Shown: positions 20,166 to 29,464 of the stretch, in pieces
Position numbering within the stretch: position 1 is the first letter of the stretch
Layout of the letters: every line of letters starts with the position of its first letter
Source: Erythrobacteraceae bacterium Alg239-R51
Lineage (GTDB): Bacteria > Pseudomonadota > Alphaproteobacteria > Sphingomonadales > Sphingomonadaceae
Direction: 5' to 3'
DNA length: 64,000 bases
Assembly (NCBI GenBank): GCA_947331495.1
Contig: CAMZOI010000001.1
Coordinates: 806,001 to 870,000, forward strand
Notes under the pieces: model-generated
The model's database searches: none
What the model saw: the letters and a program-made list of their open reading frames with translations, nothing else
Told to the model about the DNA's origin: nothing
Made by a program: the position numbers and the translations under genes

Positions 20166-20184
20166 CTCCTGTTGAGTTCAGGAG
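20166..20184 (-). promoter_or_regulatory. hairpin overlapping the mini-ORF ribosome-binding site
   Basis: Minus-strand RNA CTCCTG (20184-20179) pairs perfectly with CAGGAG (20171-20166) around a seven-base loop, burying most of the AGGAGG Shine-Dalgarno. Six base pairs is a modest stem, so it would tune rather than abolish initiation. Confidence 0.45.
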
Positions 20185-20217
20185 TAACCATTCATTAACC
20201 ATGATTGTTTGTAAAGT

Positions 20218-22608
20218 CTAAACTATGTTCGCCACTGCTTCCTCCGGTCGCTTAACCTGAAATTCCAACAGGTTGGACAGAGAAATAGGTCGTGAAAAAG
20301 CGTATCCCTGGACCTGCTGACAGCCAAGCTTCCTGAGAATCGGTACGTCTGCCAGGTCTTCGAGGCCTTCGGCGACTACCGTAATTTGCGAGCTAGTACC
20401 GATCAGCGCCATGCTCTCGACGATGGTCCGGGCCTTTTCGTTCGTTCGAATGTCCGCCACGAACATTCGATCGATCTTCAACTCGTCGAACGGAAGTTCG
20501 TAAAGAGTCTCGAAATTCGCGGCACCCACTCCGAAGTCGTCAATGGATACCTTGACACCCATCTGCTTTAATTCGGCTAGAATTGTGGCGGCGGTCGAAA
20601 AATCGGCGATGCGGGCAGTCTCAGTGATCTCGAGCGTCAATGATCGTGCATCGAATTTGGTAGCCTGCAGGACATTGCGCACGATCCCGACAATACGCAT
20701 GTCTCTGAGCAAAGTAGCGGAAATGTTCACGGCCATCGTTAGGTGTGCGCCCCGGAAATGCAGCAATTGCCCTGCCGAACAGGCGCTTTGCAGAACATAG
20801 CGTGTGAGGTGTTCCATCCTTCCAGCCTTTTCGCACTGCTGGATGAAATGGATGGGCGAAATAAAGCCGCGTGAGGGATCATGCCAGCGAACGAGCGCTT
20901 CAACCCCGGTCGTCTCATTGGTCTGTAGGTCAATCTTCGGCTGATAGACGCAATATATTTCGCCTGCCTCCATCGCTTCATCGATACGCGCTCGGAGAGA
21001 CAAGTCCCAGAGCAATTCGTGCTGCGATCCAACGTCGGCTACGACGATCGGACGAGACGCTTCGCTCGTTTCTTCGGCGGCGGCAACAGCGGAGGCTACC
21101 CGAGCGGAGACATCTTCTCCGAGTGCACTGATACCGAAAGTAATTCCAACATCGATTGAGTAGTCTGCCACTTGGACCGGCGCGGCGAAGATAGCTCTTA
21201 AACCCTCCAAATGCTCCTTAACCGCATCGGTTTGATCGGTCGGAGTATGCCATGCGATGTGGTGTCCTTCGCAATAGACCGTAAGTTCCGATTCGGTTGC
21301 CCTTAGGCGATCGACGAGCTTTAGAACGTATTGCCGTCTATCCTGCCCCGGTAGCGATTTCAAAACTCGCTCGTAATTCTGAACTTTTGCAACGATTATA
21401 TGGCCATGAACAACCTTACTTTTCGCAAGGCGATGCTCCAGTGCGCGAAGTGTCGGTAGACCGGTATCTTGGTTCACAAGCTGGACGTTGTGTCTCCAGC
21501 GACTGCGAGAACGGAACAGGGCAAAAAAGGAAAGCATGGCAAAAGGGTAAGATAATTCAATTCGCCCGCCCCAGACCGAGCTAGCTGTGAATATTACCAG
21601 CAATGTTAACGGAATAACCGCATAGCCAAAGTGTCTAGTTCGGTTTGAAGAAGTTAGTATTATTACCAAAATCAGTAAAAGGGAGGCCGTGATAATTATA
21701 TAGCCGCCAGAAACCGAAACCGTCTTTCCAGACTTCAACGTTTCGCCAGCATAAATTGGAATATAGCTTTTCGGAACTTCTCGACGACCCGGAACGGCTT
21801 GAGTCGCACCAGAAACCGTCGAAGTATGACCGATAACAACGGTCTTTCCGGAGAAGTCTATTGTCGTGTTCTGCGCGCCAGGTGCGTCTGGTGCCAGTGC
21901 CGAGAGCGGAACGTAGGGAATGCGATCGGCTGGAAAACCATAGTCGATTGGGAATGGATCAGAACTACGTCGATCAATCCCCGCCAAAGCGCTGCTGAAT
22001 GAGCGCACCCCGTCTTTTCCGATCGAGTGCAAGAATCGGTCATGCCAAGAGAGGCCGAAAAGTTGGGTGAAAGTTTCATCATGCGCTACGCGGCTAGCAT
22101 CGCGTCCTATTTCCGGGTGAGTGGTCCTAAGTTCAAGTTCTCCCCGGTCATCGAGTGACAAACGATCAACAAGCGCGATGCGAAACCCAAGGTCCGAAAT
22201 GGCGTTCGCCAAGGCTCGGTCGGCGCCGGCGTTTTCCGACAGACCGAAGGGAATATCGAGATAAACCTTTCCAACCCCCAAGCGGTCTAACTCACGAAGT
22301 GCAGAAGCTAGTTCAAGCCTTTGCTCGACGGAGGTCGGTTCGTCCAACTTATCGCTTGAACCGACGAAAACGATTTCGCCGGAAGGGTTTCTGTCGGCCA
22401 AGTTCGCCTGAAAAATCCAGGCGGTTTGATCGAATGGCTCGAGCAACAGCGCAGCAAAGAGCAAGAAGGCAATTCCGGCTGACCACAGGACGTGACGTAG
22501 CCGCTCGACAACGTGCGCGCTTTTGCGCCCGTCGCGCGCAAGCCGCGTTCCCAGCCAATTGCCGATATTCGAGGCGCGTTCGTCACCCATCGAACGCCTT
22601 ATGGACAT
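20218..22608 (-). CDS. CHASE2 / degenerate GGDEF / EAL signalling protein
   Basis: A 796-residue membrane protein likely to hydrolyse cyclic-di-GMP. A first helix (about 40-58) leads into a periplasmic CHASE2 sensor (to about 290), followed by three membrane helices (about 302-320, 328-345, 352-366). The GGDEF-like domain (about 372-510) is degenerate: GHHIA occupies the place of GGDEF at 448-452, so diguanylate cyclase activity is unlikely. The EAL domain (about 535-785) retains the motif Glu570-Ala-Leu, Asn628, Glu660/Glu663, Asp690-Asp691, Lys711, Glu747 and Gln767, consistent with an active phosphodiesterase. An alternative start is ATG 22590. Base composition is AT-richer than in neighbouring genes, including several ATT/AAT codons in the membrane part. 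The sensed signal is unknown. Confidence 0.88.
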   Translation of the reverse strand: MSIRRSMGDERASNIGNWLGTRLARDGRKSAHVVERLRHVLWSAGIAFLLFAALLLEPFDQTAWIFQANLADRNPSGEIVFVGSSDKLDEPTSVEQRLELASALRELDRLGVGKVYLDIPFGLSENAGADRALANAISDLGFRIALVDRLSLDDRGELELRTTHPEIGRDASRVAHDETFTQLFGLSWHDRFLHSIGKDGVRSFSSALAGIDRRSSDPFPIDYGFPADRIPYVPLSALAPDAPGAQNTTIDFSGKTVVIGHTSTVSGATQAVPGRREVPKSYIPIYAGETLKSGKTVSVSGGYIIITASLLLILVIILTSSNRTRHFGYAVIPLTLLVIFTASSVWGGRIELSYPFAMLSFFALFRSRSRWRHNVQLVNQDTGLPTLRALEHRLAKSKVVHGHIIVAKVQNYERVLKSLPGQDRRQYVLKLVDRLRATESELTVYCEGHHIAWHTPTDQTDAVKEHLEGLRAIFAAPVQVADYSIDVGITFGISALGEDVSARVASAVAAAEETSEASRPIVVADVGSQHELLWDLSLRARIDEAMEAGEIYCVYQPKIDLQTNETTGVEALVRWHDPSRGFISPIHFIQQCEKAGRMEHLTRYVLQSACSAGQLLHFRGAHLTMAVNISATLLRDMRIVGIVRNVLQATKFDARSLTLEITETARIADFSTAATILAELKQMGVKVSIDDFGVGAANFETLYELPFDELKIDRMFVADIRTNEKARTIVESMALIGTSSQITVVAEGLEDLADVPILRKLGCQQVQGYAFSRPISLSNLLEFQVKRPEEAVANIV

Positions 22609-22843
22609 CTTAAGTTTAAGAAAGGTTTGATGCTCGTGCGAACTTATGCATCGAAGTCACGCAAGCCGTGCTTTTCGTTGGTTAATTCCACCTAAGAGAA
22701 AATGCTTATCGAATTTTTGGCGGGACAGACTTGTCTCAACCGCAAGCTTTCGAAATTCAGTCTGCGATCAGTCTGTTGCGGTTTTACGCAAGGGTTCCAG
22801 GATGGGGTTAACGGGTATCAATCCGTCGCCGGATCGGGTTGGG

Positions 22844-24214
22844 TCACCCAGGCGCCCCGAAAAGGTCGTGCGCGTCGCTGTCCTCTATCGCGACGTTCAC
22901 TATGTCGCCTGATGCGAGCCTCGATGACACGTTGCGCAAGTAGACGGCGCCATCAATTTCGGGAGCATCGGCCTGACTGCGCCCGGTTGCGCCAACATCG
23001 CCATCTTCGTCGGGCTCGCCGACCTCGTCTATTATGACCGGAATGGTCTTACCTACCTTGGCGGCGAGCTTTTCTGCACTGATCTGTTCGGTGACCTGCA
23101 TGAGCCGGGCGTAGCGTTCCTCCTTGACCTCTTCCGGCACGGCTTCGGGCAGGGCGTTCGCCTGAGCGCCTTCGACCGGTTCGAAGCGAAATGCGCCGAC
23201 CCGGTCGAGCCGAGCTTCTTCCAGCCAGTCGAGAAGGTAGCGGAAATCCTCTTCGGTCTCGCCGGGAAATCCGACAACGAAACTCGAGCGAACGGCAATC
23301 TCTGGGCAGATTTCGCGCCAACCCTTCAAACGATGGAGGACCTTCGCCTCGTTCGCCGGCCGCTTCATTGCGCGAAGCACTTTAGGTGAAGCATGCTGGA
23401 AGGGAATGTCGAGATAGGGCGTCAGCAATCCGTCGGCCATTAACGGGATGACCGCGTCCACATGCGGGTAAGGATAAACATAATGCAACCGCACCCAAGG
23501 AGGGGTACCGTCGCCAATGTCCAATTGACCGAGCTCCCGAACCAGGTCAGTCATGTGCGCGCGGACCGGACGCCCTTTCCACGTTCTTTCTTCATGTCTC
23601 GTATCGACCCCATAGGCCGAAGTGTCCTGACTAATGACCAGCAATTCCCTGGTTCCCGCGGCAACGAGTTTTTCGGCCTCGCGCAGCACCGCGTCGATGC
23701 GCCTGCTGACCAATTTACCGCGCAAATCAGGTATGATGCAAAAAGCGCAGGAGTGATTGCAGCCTTCGGATATCTTCAGATAACTGTAATGCCGCGGTGT
23801 CAGTTTCACATCCGGCTGAGGGATGAGATCGACGAAGGGACCCTGAGAGGGGGGAGCAGCGTCGTGAACTGCGTCGACCACGTCTTCGTACTGATGCGCG
23901 CCGGTAATCGCCAGCACTTGCGGAAAGCGCGCCCGGATCGTCTCCGCTTCCTCGCCCATGCAGCCGGTAACAATCACCCGCCCGTTCTCCGCGATCGCCT
24001 CGCCAATCGCCTCGAGGCTTTCCTCCTTGGCAGAATCAAGGAAGCCGCACGTGTTGACCAGCACCACGTCTGCGCCGGCATAGTCAGGACTCATCGCGTA
24101 CCCATCCGCGCGCAGGCGCGTCAGTATTCTCTCGGAATCGACCAGCGCCTTGGGGCAGCCGAGGGAAACCATGCCGACCTTCTTCTGGTCGGGTAATGTC
24201 ATAGTGGAGTTCAT
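22844..24214 (-). CDS. rimO: ribosomal protein uS12 methylthiotransferase RimO
   Basis: Radical-SAM enzyme that methylthiolates a conserved Asp of ribosomal protein S12. The 456-residue chain shows the UPF0004 domain cysteines ([12 protein letters not shown] Cys20, NTCGFLDSA Cys56, TGCMGEE Cys85) for one Fe-S cluster, the radical-SAM motif [12 protein letters not shown] (Cys152, 156, 159) for the second, and a C-terminal TRAM domain. I use the ATG at 24214, which gives the family-like N-terminus [20 protein letters not shown]; a further ATG lies four codons on. Divergent from a small membrane protein gene with a 50-base gap. Confidence 0.96.
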   Translation of the reverse strand: MNSTMTLPDQKKVGMVSLGCPKALVDSERILTRLRADGYAMSPDYAGADVVLVNTCGFLDSAKEESLEAIGEAIAENGRVIVTGCMGEEAETIRARFPQVLAITGAHQYEDVVDAVHDAAPPSQGPFVDLIPQPDVKLTPRHYSYLKISEGCNHSCAFCIIPDLRGKLVSRRIDAVLREAEKLVAAGTRELLVISQDTSAYGVDTRHEERTWKGRPVRAHMTDLVRELGQLDIGDGTPPWVRLHYVYPYPHVDAVIPLMADGLLTPYLDIPFQHASPKVLRAMKRPANEAKVLHRLKGWREICPEIAVRSSFVVGFPGETEEDFRYLLDWLEEARLDRVGAFRFEPVEGAQANALPEAVPEEVKEERYARLMQVTEQISAEKLAAKVGKTIPVIIDEVGEPDEDGDVGATGRSQADAPEIDGAVYLRNVSSRLASGDIVNVAIEDSDAHDLFGAPG

Positions 24215-24264
24215 GATTGTGCGCGCCCTTACACCATCCGGTCCTTTTGCGCTAGAAGCCATCC

Positions 24265-24633
24265 ATGGGACCGGTTGATTGGATTGCGGTATTTGTGGCT
24301 TGGGCGGTTGCAGCTCTTGTCGGCATCGCATTTTATGGAAGCCGCGCCATGCCGGGCGATAACTTGGCGCACCACGCGTTTGCCGCTCTGCTTCTGTTGG
24401 TGAGTTCGGCAATGGTCGGCCACATGTTGGCGCGGGTGGGGACCGACACTCTTTCTACGAAGCCCTGGCTCTACTTCATGATGTCGGGTGGACTGGCTTT
24501 GACCTTCATCGGTCCGGCGCTGGTCATAACTACGGTGCGCCGTAAGGAGCCGTTGGGGAGGGCGGCTTTCGACTGGCTCGCGTGGTTGATGACTTACCTG
24601 GCCATGGGGACGGCATTCTGGGCGCTCAGTTAA
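24265..24633 (+). CDS. small integral membrane protein, unknown function
   Basis: A 122-residue hydrophobic protein with about four predicted membrane helices (roughly 4-24, 38-58, 68-90, 102-120). The short loops carry few charges; HH at the second helix start ([10 protein letters not shown]) is the only notable polar feature. I do not recognise a named family. Its length, codon use and clean divergent position beside rimO support a real gene. It ends 15 bases before the stop of the convergent K+ channel gene. Confidence 0.7.
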   Translation: MGPVDWIAVFVAWAVAALVGIAFYGSRAMPGDNLAHHAFAALLLLVSSAMVGHMLARVGTDTLSTKPWLYFMMSGGLALTFIGPALVITTVRRKEPLGRAAFDWLAWLMTYLAMGTAFWALS

Positions 24634-24648
24634 GCTTGTATCCCTGCA

Positions 24649-25770
24649 TCAGTTTCGCGCCACAGCGAAATCGTTGACGTGTCCGTCGCCCTTCTCTTCG
24701 CCGCTGACCGTTGGAATGATCTCTACGATGACGTCTCCCGGCTTGAGGCTCTGGCATTCGTCCTCCCAGAATCCGAGTGCCTTGCCGTTCCGATAAACGC
24801 GTAGCCCGCGTCCGCCCGTTGTCAGTTCGGAAATACTGCACCCGCATTCCTCTTCGGTAACTTCGCGCTCGACCAGCTGGACCCGTCCCGAAACGGAGGC
24901 GAGGTCGGAAAGGTATTCCGCGATATGCGCGCCTTTTGCGCTTCCGGCCAGCAGCAGGCCGGTGAAGCGGACAGGATTGATGACGTTATTTGCGCCTGCC
25001 TGTCGCGCGAGGGATTCGTTGTCGTCGGCCCGGACAACGGCGCTGATCGGGACATGTGGCGCAAGTGCGCGTACGGTCAATGTTATCAGGATCGTGGTGT
25101 CATCGCGACCTGCCGACACCAAGACATTCTGAGCCTGGTCAATGCGGACAGCGTTCAGGGTCTGGTCGCGCGTGGCATCCGCAGCCATGATGTTGCACCC
25201 GAGCGCTTCGGCCTCTGCAAGACGTTCCTCGCTCGGATCTATGACGACGATGCAACTGGGATCGGTTCCGCGTTCAATGAGTTCGCTCACGGCTTCCGAA
25301 CCGGAAATACCATAGCCCAGCACGACGATATGTTCCGAAAGCTGTTCCTGAATACGGGCCATGCGCCACTTCTCCCAGCTGCGTTTGATGATGAAATTAT
25401 AGGCGGTGCCTACGAAAATGAAGAACACAGCGAAGCGGATCGGGGTGACGATCACTGCTTCGACCAGGCGCGCCCGGTCGGAAATCGGCGCGATGTCGCC
25501 GAAACCGGTCGTGGTTATCGATATCATCGTGAAATAGATCACGTCGAGGAAGCTGACTTCGCCGTCGAGATTGTCGACCAGGCCCTCCCGGTCCCACCAG
25601 TGGACCATGACCACAATAAAAATCAGGAAGATGGCGAGGCCGAGACGAATGCCGAGGTCGCCCCAGACGGGCAGTCTCACCGCACGACGCAACGGCTGGA
25701 AACGCGGACCGCGATACCTTTGCGACTTGCCACTGGCGGCGATGCGATCGACTTGTTTGTCGCTGCTCAT
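24649..25770 (-). CDS. two-helix potassium channel with RCK/TrkA domains
   Basis: A 373-residue inner-membrane ion channel subunit. After a basic N-terminus come one helix (about 38-58), a pore loop with filter TTTGFGD (86-92) and a second helix (about 105-127), the Kch/MthK-like 2-TM plan. The C-terminal half has a TrkA-N/RCK nucleotide-binding fold beginning VVLGYGISGSEAV (149-161) and a TrkA-C domain around residues 290-355. GFG in place of the usual GYG is a known variant among K+ channels. Likely gated by a cytosolic ligand through the RCK ring. Upstream of surE's 3' end; no transport partners nearby. Confidence 0.88.
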   Translation of the reverse strand: MSSDKQVDRIAASGKSQRYRGPRFQPLRRAVRLPVWGDLGIRLGLAIFLIFIVVMVHWWDREGLVDNLDGEVSFLDVIYFTMISITTTGFGDIAPISDRARLVEAVIVTPIRFAVFFIFVGTAYNFIIKRSWEKWRMARIQEQLSEHIVVLGYGISGSEAVSELIERGTDPSCIVVIDPSEERLAEAEALGCNIMAADATRDQTLNAVRIDQAQNVLVSAGRDDTTILITLTVRALAPHVPISAVVRADDNESLARQAGANNVINPVRFTGLLLAGSAKGAHIAEYLSDLASVSGRVQLVEREVTEEECGCSISELTTGGRGLRVYRNGKALGFWEDECQSLKPGDVIVEIIPTVSGEEKGDGHVNDFAVARN

Positions 25771-25822
25771 GTGCGGTCTAGGTGCGCGGGATGGGGCAAG
25801 GCGTCAATAGCACTCCGTCATC

Positions 25823-26587
25823 TCAATCAACGTACCTGTCCGCCAGCGCTCCAAGCGAGGAATGATGGGTAAGATCGAGCTGGAGCGGCGTGACCGAAAT
25901 GTAGCCCTCGTCGATTGCTTCGAGATCGGTTCCGTGATCGAGAGTGTGTTCGATCGCCTCCAGACCGAACCAGTAATATTTGAACCCGCGCGGATCGCGC
26001 CCTTCTACGACCGTGCCCCGTGAATAGTCGTGAAATCCCTGTCTGACCGCCCGAACGCCCTGTATTTCAGAAGGTCGCAAGGGAGGGAAGTTGACGTTTA
26101 CCAGAGTTCGCTTGGGCAGGGGCGTGTCTAGCAATGGTGCCAGAACCCTGGCGCCCCATTCGATCGCCGGCCCGAAAGGAGCCTCGTCGGCTGTTCCGTC
26201 CTTCGAATAGACCTGGCTTAGCGCGATCGAGCGGACCCCTGCCAGGGCCCCTTCGATCGCCGCGGACACGGTGCCCGAATAGGTTATGTCATCGGCCAGA
26301 TTCGCCCCGCGGTTTACTCCGGACAGGATTACATCCGGCGTGCCATCCATCACCCTGCGCAATCCCATCGTTACCGCGTCGGTCGGCGTGCCGGTGACCG
26401 AAAAGCGACGCTCGCCATGTTTGCGCAGACGCACCGGGCGGGTGAGGGTGAGCGCGTGGCCCATGCCGGACTGTTCTTCGTCCGGCGCGCAGATCCATAT
26501 ATCGTCACTGAATTGCCGCGCGATTTTCTCGAGCACTTTAAGGCCGGGGGCGCGAATACCGTCATCATTGGTCAGGAGAATACGCAT
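25823..26587 (-). CDS. surE: 5'/3'-nucleotidase SurE
   Basis: Metal-dependent nucleoside monophosphate phosphatase of stationary-phase survival type. The 254-residue protein opens with [11 protein letters not shown] (metal-binding Asp8-Asp9), then APDEEQSGMGHALT, TPTDAVTMGL and the SGVNRGANLADDITYSGTV core. The start is fixed by the family N-terminus; its ATG overlaps the serS stop by one base (TGATG), so the pair is translated together. serS-surE is a common alphaproteobacterial order; the frequent third gene pcm is absent. Confidence 0.96.
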   Translation of the reverse strand: MRILLTNDDGIRAPGLKVLEKIARQFSDDIWICAPDEEQSGMGHALTLTRPVRLRKHGERRFSVTGTPTDAVTMGLRRVMDGTPDVILSGVNRGANLADDITYSGTVSAAIEGALAGVRSIALSQVYSKDGTADEAPFGPAIEWGARVLAPLLDTPLPKRTLVNVNFPPLRPSEIQGVRAVRQGFHDYSRGTVVEGRDPRGFKYYWFGLEAIEHTLDHGTDLEAIDEGYISVTPLQLDLTHHSSLGALADRYVD

Positions 26588-27993
26588 CAGCCCAGACGCT
26601 CCAGCCTGGTGACGCCGCCCATGTAGCGGTGAAGAACTTCGGGAATATCGACACTCCCATCTTCGTTCTGGTAATTTTCCAGCACCGCCACCAAGGTCCT
26701 CCCAACAGCGAGGCCAGAGCCGTTCAGCGTATGAACGAACGCGGTTCTTTTCTCGCCGTCGGGACGGTAGCGCGTGTCCATTCTCCTCGCCTGGAAATCG
26801 CCCGTATTCGAGCAGGAGGAGATTTCCCGCCAGGCGTTTTGACCGGGCAGCCAGACCTCGAGGTCGTAGGTCTTGCGAGCGCCGAATCCCATGTCGCCAA
26901 CGCAAAGCAGCATCCGGCGATAGGGAAGTCCGAGCGCTTCGAGAATACCTTCTGCGCACTTGGTCATGCGCTCGTGCTCCGCTTCGCTGTCTTCGGGACG
27001 GCAGATGCTCACCAGCTCGACCTTCTCGAACTGGTGCTGGCGGATAAAGCCGCGCGTATCGCGCCCCGCGGCCCCCGCTTCGCTGCGGAAGCACAGCGTA
27101 TGTGCGGTCAAGCGCACCGGCTCGGACAAGTCATCGAGGATTTCGTCTGCAACCGAGGCGGTGAGGCTTACTTCCGAGGTAGGGACGAGCCAGCGTCGAT
27201 TTTTTTTGTTTTCAATCACCCCCAACCTGACTTTCTCTCGAATTAAATCGCGCTGAAGTTCAGATCGGCTTCCGACAGGCATAATTTCGTTAACAATCTC
27301 GTCGAACGACTCCCAGTCAATGCCAACACTGGTGGAGAAGCTGTCCTCGGCGAATTTGGGGAGCTTGTCGGTGCCGTACATGGCTTCGTCGTTCACAAGT
27401 ACCGGCGGGTTGCATTCGGTGTAGCCGTTCTCTTCTGTCTGTTGATCGAGCATGAACTGTGCCAGCGCTCGGTGGAGACGGGCGATGTCGCCGCGAAGGA
27501 ATGTGAACCTTGCGCCCGAAAGCTTGGTCCCTGTCTTGAAATCCATCCCTAGCGCCGGGCCAAGGTCGGGGTGTTCCTGCGGTTCGAAGTCGAACTCACG
27601 TTTCTCACCGCAACGCGCGACTTCCACATTGTCGTTTTCGTCCGCACCTTCGGGCACATCTTCGGCCGCGACGTTCGGTAGCCCGGCCAGGATCGCTTCC
27701 AGTTCTTCGTCCGCTACCCGCTCCGCCTCTTCCCACTCCGGCATGGACGCCTTTATCTCGGCAACTTCAGCCTTGAGCGCTTCGGCCCTTGCCGTGTCGC
27801 CCCGGCTCATCGCCTGACCAATGGCTTTCGAAGCCTCGTTGCGCTGGCTTTGCGCCTGCTGGATTTTCGTGGTGGCCTCGCGTTTGCGCGCATCGAGCGC
27901 CACAATACGGTCGGCAACTGACCCTGCGCCACGTCTGCGCATGGCAGCATCGAACTGGTCCGGGTTCGCTCGGATGAAAACGATGTCGTGCAT
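26587..27993 (-). CDS. serS: seryl-tRNA synthetase SerS with an internal insertion
   Basis: Charges tRNA-Ser. The N-terminal helical tRNA-binding arm (to about residue 110) and the class II catalytic core are present: motif 2 region [24 protein letters not shown] (read in two parts, [17 protein letters not shown] then FIRQHQF) and motif 3 near [20 protein letters not shown]. At 468 residues it is about 40 longer than usual. The excess lies between FAEDSFST and [11 protein letters not shown], where homologues have only a few residues; this block (27193-27333) is near 45% GC by hand count and contains an eight-A run, unlike the rest of the gene. It remains in frame, so the enzyme is probably functional. 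Confidence 0.95.
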   Translation of the reverse strand: MHDIVFIRANPDQFDAAMRRRGAGSVADRIVALDARKREATTKIQQAQSQRNEASKAIGQAMSRGDTARAEALKAEVAEIKASMPEWEEAERVADEELEAILAGLPNVAAEDVPEGADENDNVEVARCGEKREFDFEPQEHPDLGPALGMDFKTGTKLSGARFTFLRGDIARLHRALAQFMLDQQTEENGYTECNPPVLVNDEAMYGTDKLPKFAEDSFSTSVGIDWESFDEIVNEIMPVGSRSELQRDLIREKVRLGVIENKKNRRWLVPTSEVSLTASVADEILDDLSEPVRLTAHTLCFRSEAGAAGRDTRGFIRQHQFEKVELVSICRPEDSEAEHERMTKCAEGILEALGLPYRRMLLCVGDMGFGARKTYDLEVWLPGQNAWREISSCSNTGDFQARRMDTRYRPDGEKRTAFVHTLNGSGLAVGRTLVAVLENYQNEDGSVDIPEVLHRYMGGVTRLERLG

Positions 27994-28041
27994 GATGGCG
28001 CGCTATGCCGTCTCGTCGCGCGCTTGACCAGAGTCTTGACC

Positions 28042-29415
28042 ATGCGCTCGGCACCTCTCAACGGCTTTTGCGTTAAGGTGCGACACAACAACTGCTTGAA
28101 GGGTAAAAGAGACTTGCAAGGCAATCCCATCGAGCCGCCCAGGCGGACCCGCTTTATCGATGTCGTCGACAAAACAATCCGCGTTGGGCGAAAGTTCGGA
28201 CTGATCGATCCAGCCCGGCTGGACAAGGAAGTTCTGCTCAATGAAGCGGTTGAGGCCACCGGTCTCGACGATTTCGGCGATCGCTGGTTTGAAGGTCCGT
28301 TCGAGGCGCTTCTCAGTAGTGTGAAGCACGAAGCACGGCTCAATGCGGCGGGCGATCTGTCGGCCATGAAACAATTTCATCATATCTTGCGCGACAGGCT
28401 GTATGCGCAGATGTGGTTCAAGCGTCATCCGGAAATCCTGGCGCGCCCGCTCAAGAATCCCGTGGTTATTGTCGGGCCCATGCGTTCGGGCACGACCCGG
28501 CTTCATCGTATGCTCGCCAGTGACCAGCGATTCGCTTATCTCCGGAGTTTCGAGACGATCAGTCCGGTACCGCGACCAGATTTTGAACAGGTTCTGGAAG
28601 GCGAAAAGGAAGATTTTCGCCCGAAACTGGCAGCGCGCATCATGAAGATTGCCAGACTGGCCAACCCGCGCACGCTCTCGATCCATCCCACCGGCCCCTA
28701 CGAGCCCGAAGAGGAGCTTGGCCTTCTGGTGTCAAGCATGTGGAGCATGAAGCACGATGCGCAGTGGCACGTCCCATCATATGCCAGATGGTGCGATGGC
28801 GTCAGTGCCGTGCCAGCCTATCGGCACATGGCCGATCTCCTTCGCCTCATCGGCTGGTCCCAGCAGGAAAGCTCGCTGCGACCCTGGATACTCAAGACGC
28901 CCCAGCACATGCTCGATTTGCCCGCCTTGCTGGAGGTCTTTCCGGACGCGCGGCTGATCTTTACGCATCGCGATCCTCAACAGGTGGTCGGCAGCGCCGC
29001 CTCGCTCGCGTGGAACCAGACGATCATCTATTCCGATGATGTCGATGTGGAGCGGACCGGACGCTTCTGGTTCGACAAGACAGCGCAGATGGTCGAGCGC
29101 ATGCGTGCGGCGCGCGACGCAATCCCGGAAGAACGAATGATCGATGTACAGTACGATGATATGGAAACCGACTGGCGTTCAACGATGGAACGGGTTTATC
29201 GATTTCTCGACCTCGACATGGCCCCGGCGCTTTCAGGAATGGAAGACTATCTGGCGCGTTCGGCTGAACTGAAGCGTACCCCGCACCAGTATAGCCTTGA
29301 AGAGTTCGGTCTTGCCAAAGATCAGGTATATGAGCGGTTCAGCGACTACATATCGACCTACCGCGTTCCAGTCGAAAACGGCATGACACCCCCGCGACAA
29401 CAGATGCGCAAATAG
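28042..29415 (+). CDS. sulfotransferase family protein
   Basis: A 457-residue cytoplasmic protein with the PAPS-binding 5'-phosphosulfate loop VIVGPMRSGTTRLHRML and the downstream FTHRDPQQVVGSAASL segment that binds the 3'-phosphate, both typical of the bacterial sulfotransferase-3 family. An N-terminal extension of about 130 residues precedes the loop. The acceptor is unknown. The start is uncertain: ATG 28042 is used, but later GTG/TTG codons near 28077-28112 are possible. It is divergent from serS (49-base gap) and convergent with the TonB receptor across a hairpin terminator. Confidence 0.8.
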   Translation: MRSAPLNGFCVKVRHNNCLKGKRDLQGNPIEPPRRTRFIDVVDKTIRVGRKFGLIDPARLDKEVLLNEAVEATGLDDFGDRWFEGPFEALLSSVKHEARLNAAGDLSAMKQFHHILRDRLYAQMWFKRHPEILARPLKNPVVIVGPMRSGTTRLHRMLASDQRFAYLRSFETISPVPRPDFEQVLEGEKEDFRPKLAARIMKIARLANPRTLSIHPTGPYEPEEELGLLVSSMWSMKHDAQWHVPSYARWCDGVSAVPAYRHMADLLRLIGWSQQESSLRPWILKTPQHMLDLPALLEVFPDARLIFTHRDPQQVVGSAASLAWNQTIIYSDDVDVERTGRFWFDKTAQMVERMRAARDAIPEERMIDVQYDDMETDWRSTMERVYRFLDLDMAPALSGMEDYLARSAELKRTPHQYSLEEFGLAKDQVYERFSDYISTYRVPVENGMTPPRQQMRK

Positions 29416-29445
29416 GAAGAGCCGGAAGCTAGTTCCGGCCCTTCT
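29415..29445. terminator. hairpin terminator between convergent genes
   Basis: A perfect 7-bp stem GCCGGAA / TTCCGGC (29421-29427, 29433-29439) with loop GCTAG is extended by further GGAAG / CTTCT-type pairing on both sides. It sits in the 49-base gap between the sulfotransferase stop and the TonB-receptor stop, so it can serve both strands. T-runs are weak. Confidence 0.6.
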
Positions 29446-29464
29446 AACATTATCAACCATCAGA

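Noticed and set aside
25823-27094. Longer SurE reading frame of 423 codons
   Set aside because: The extra ~170 residues are out-of-frame serS sequence; the family N-terminus [10 protein letters not shown] fixes the start at 26587.
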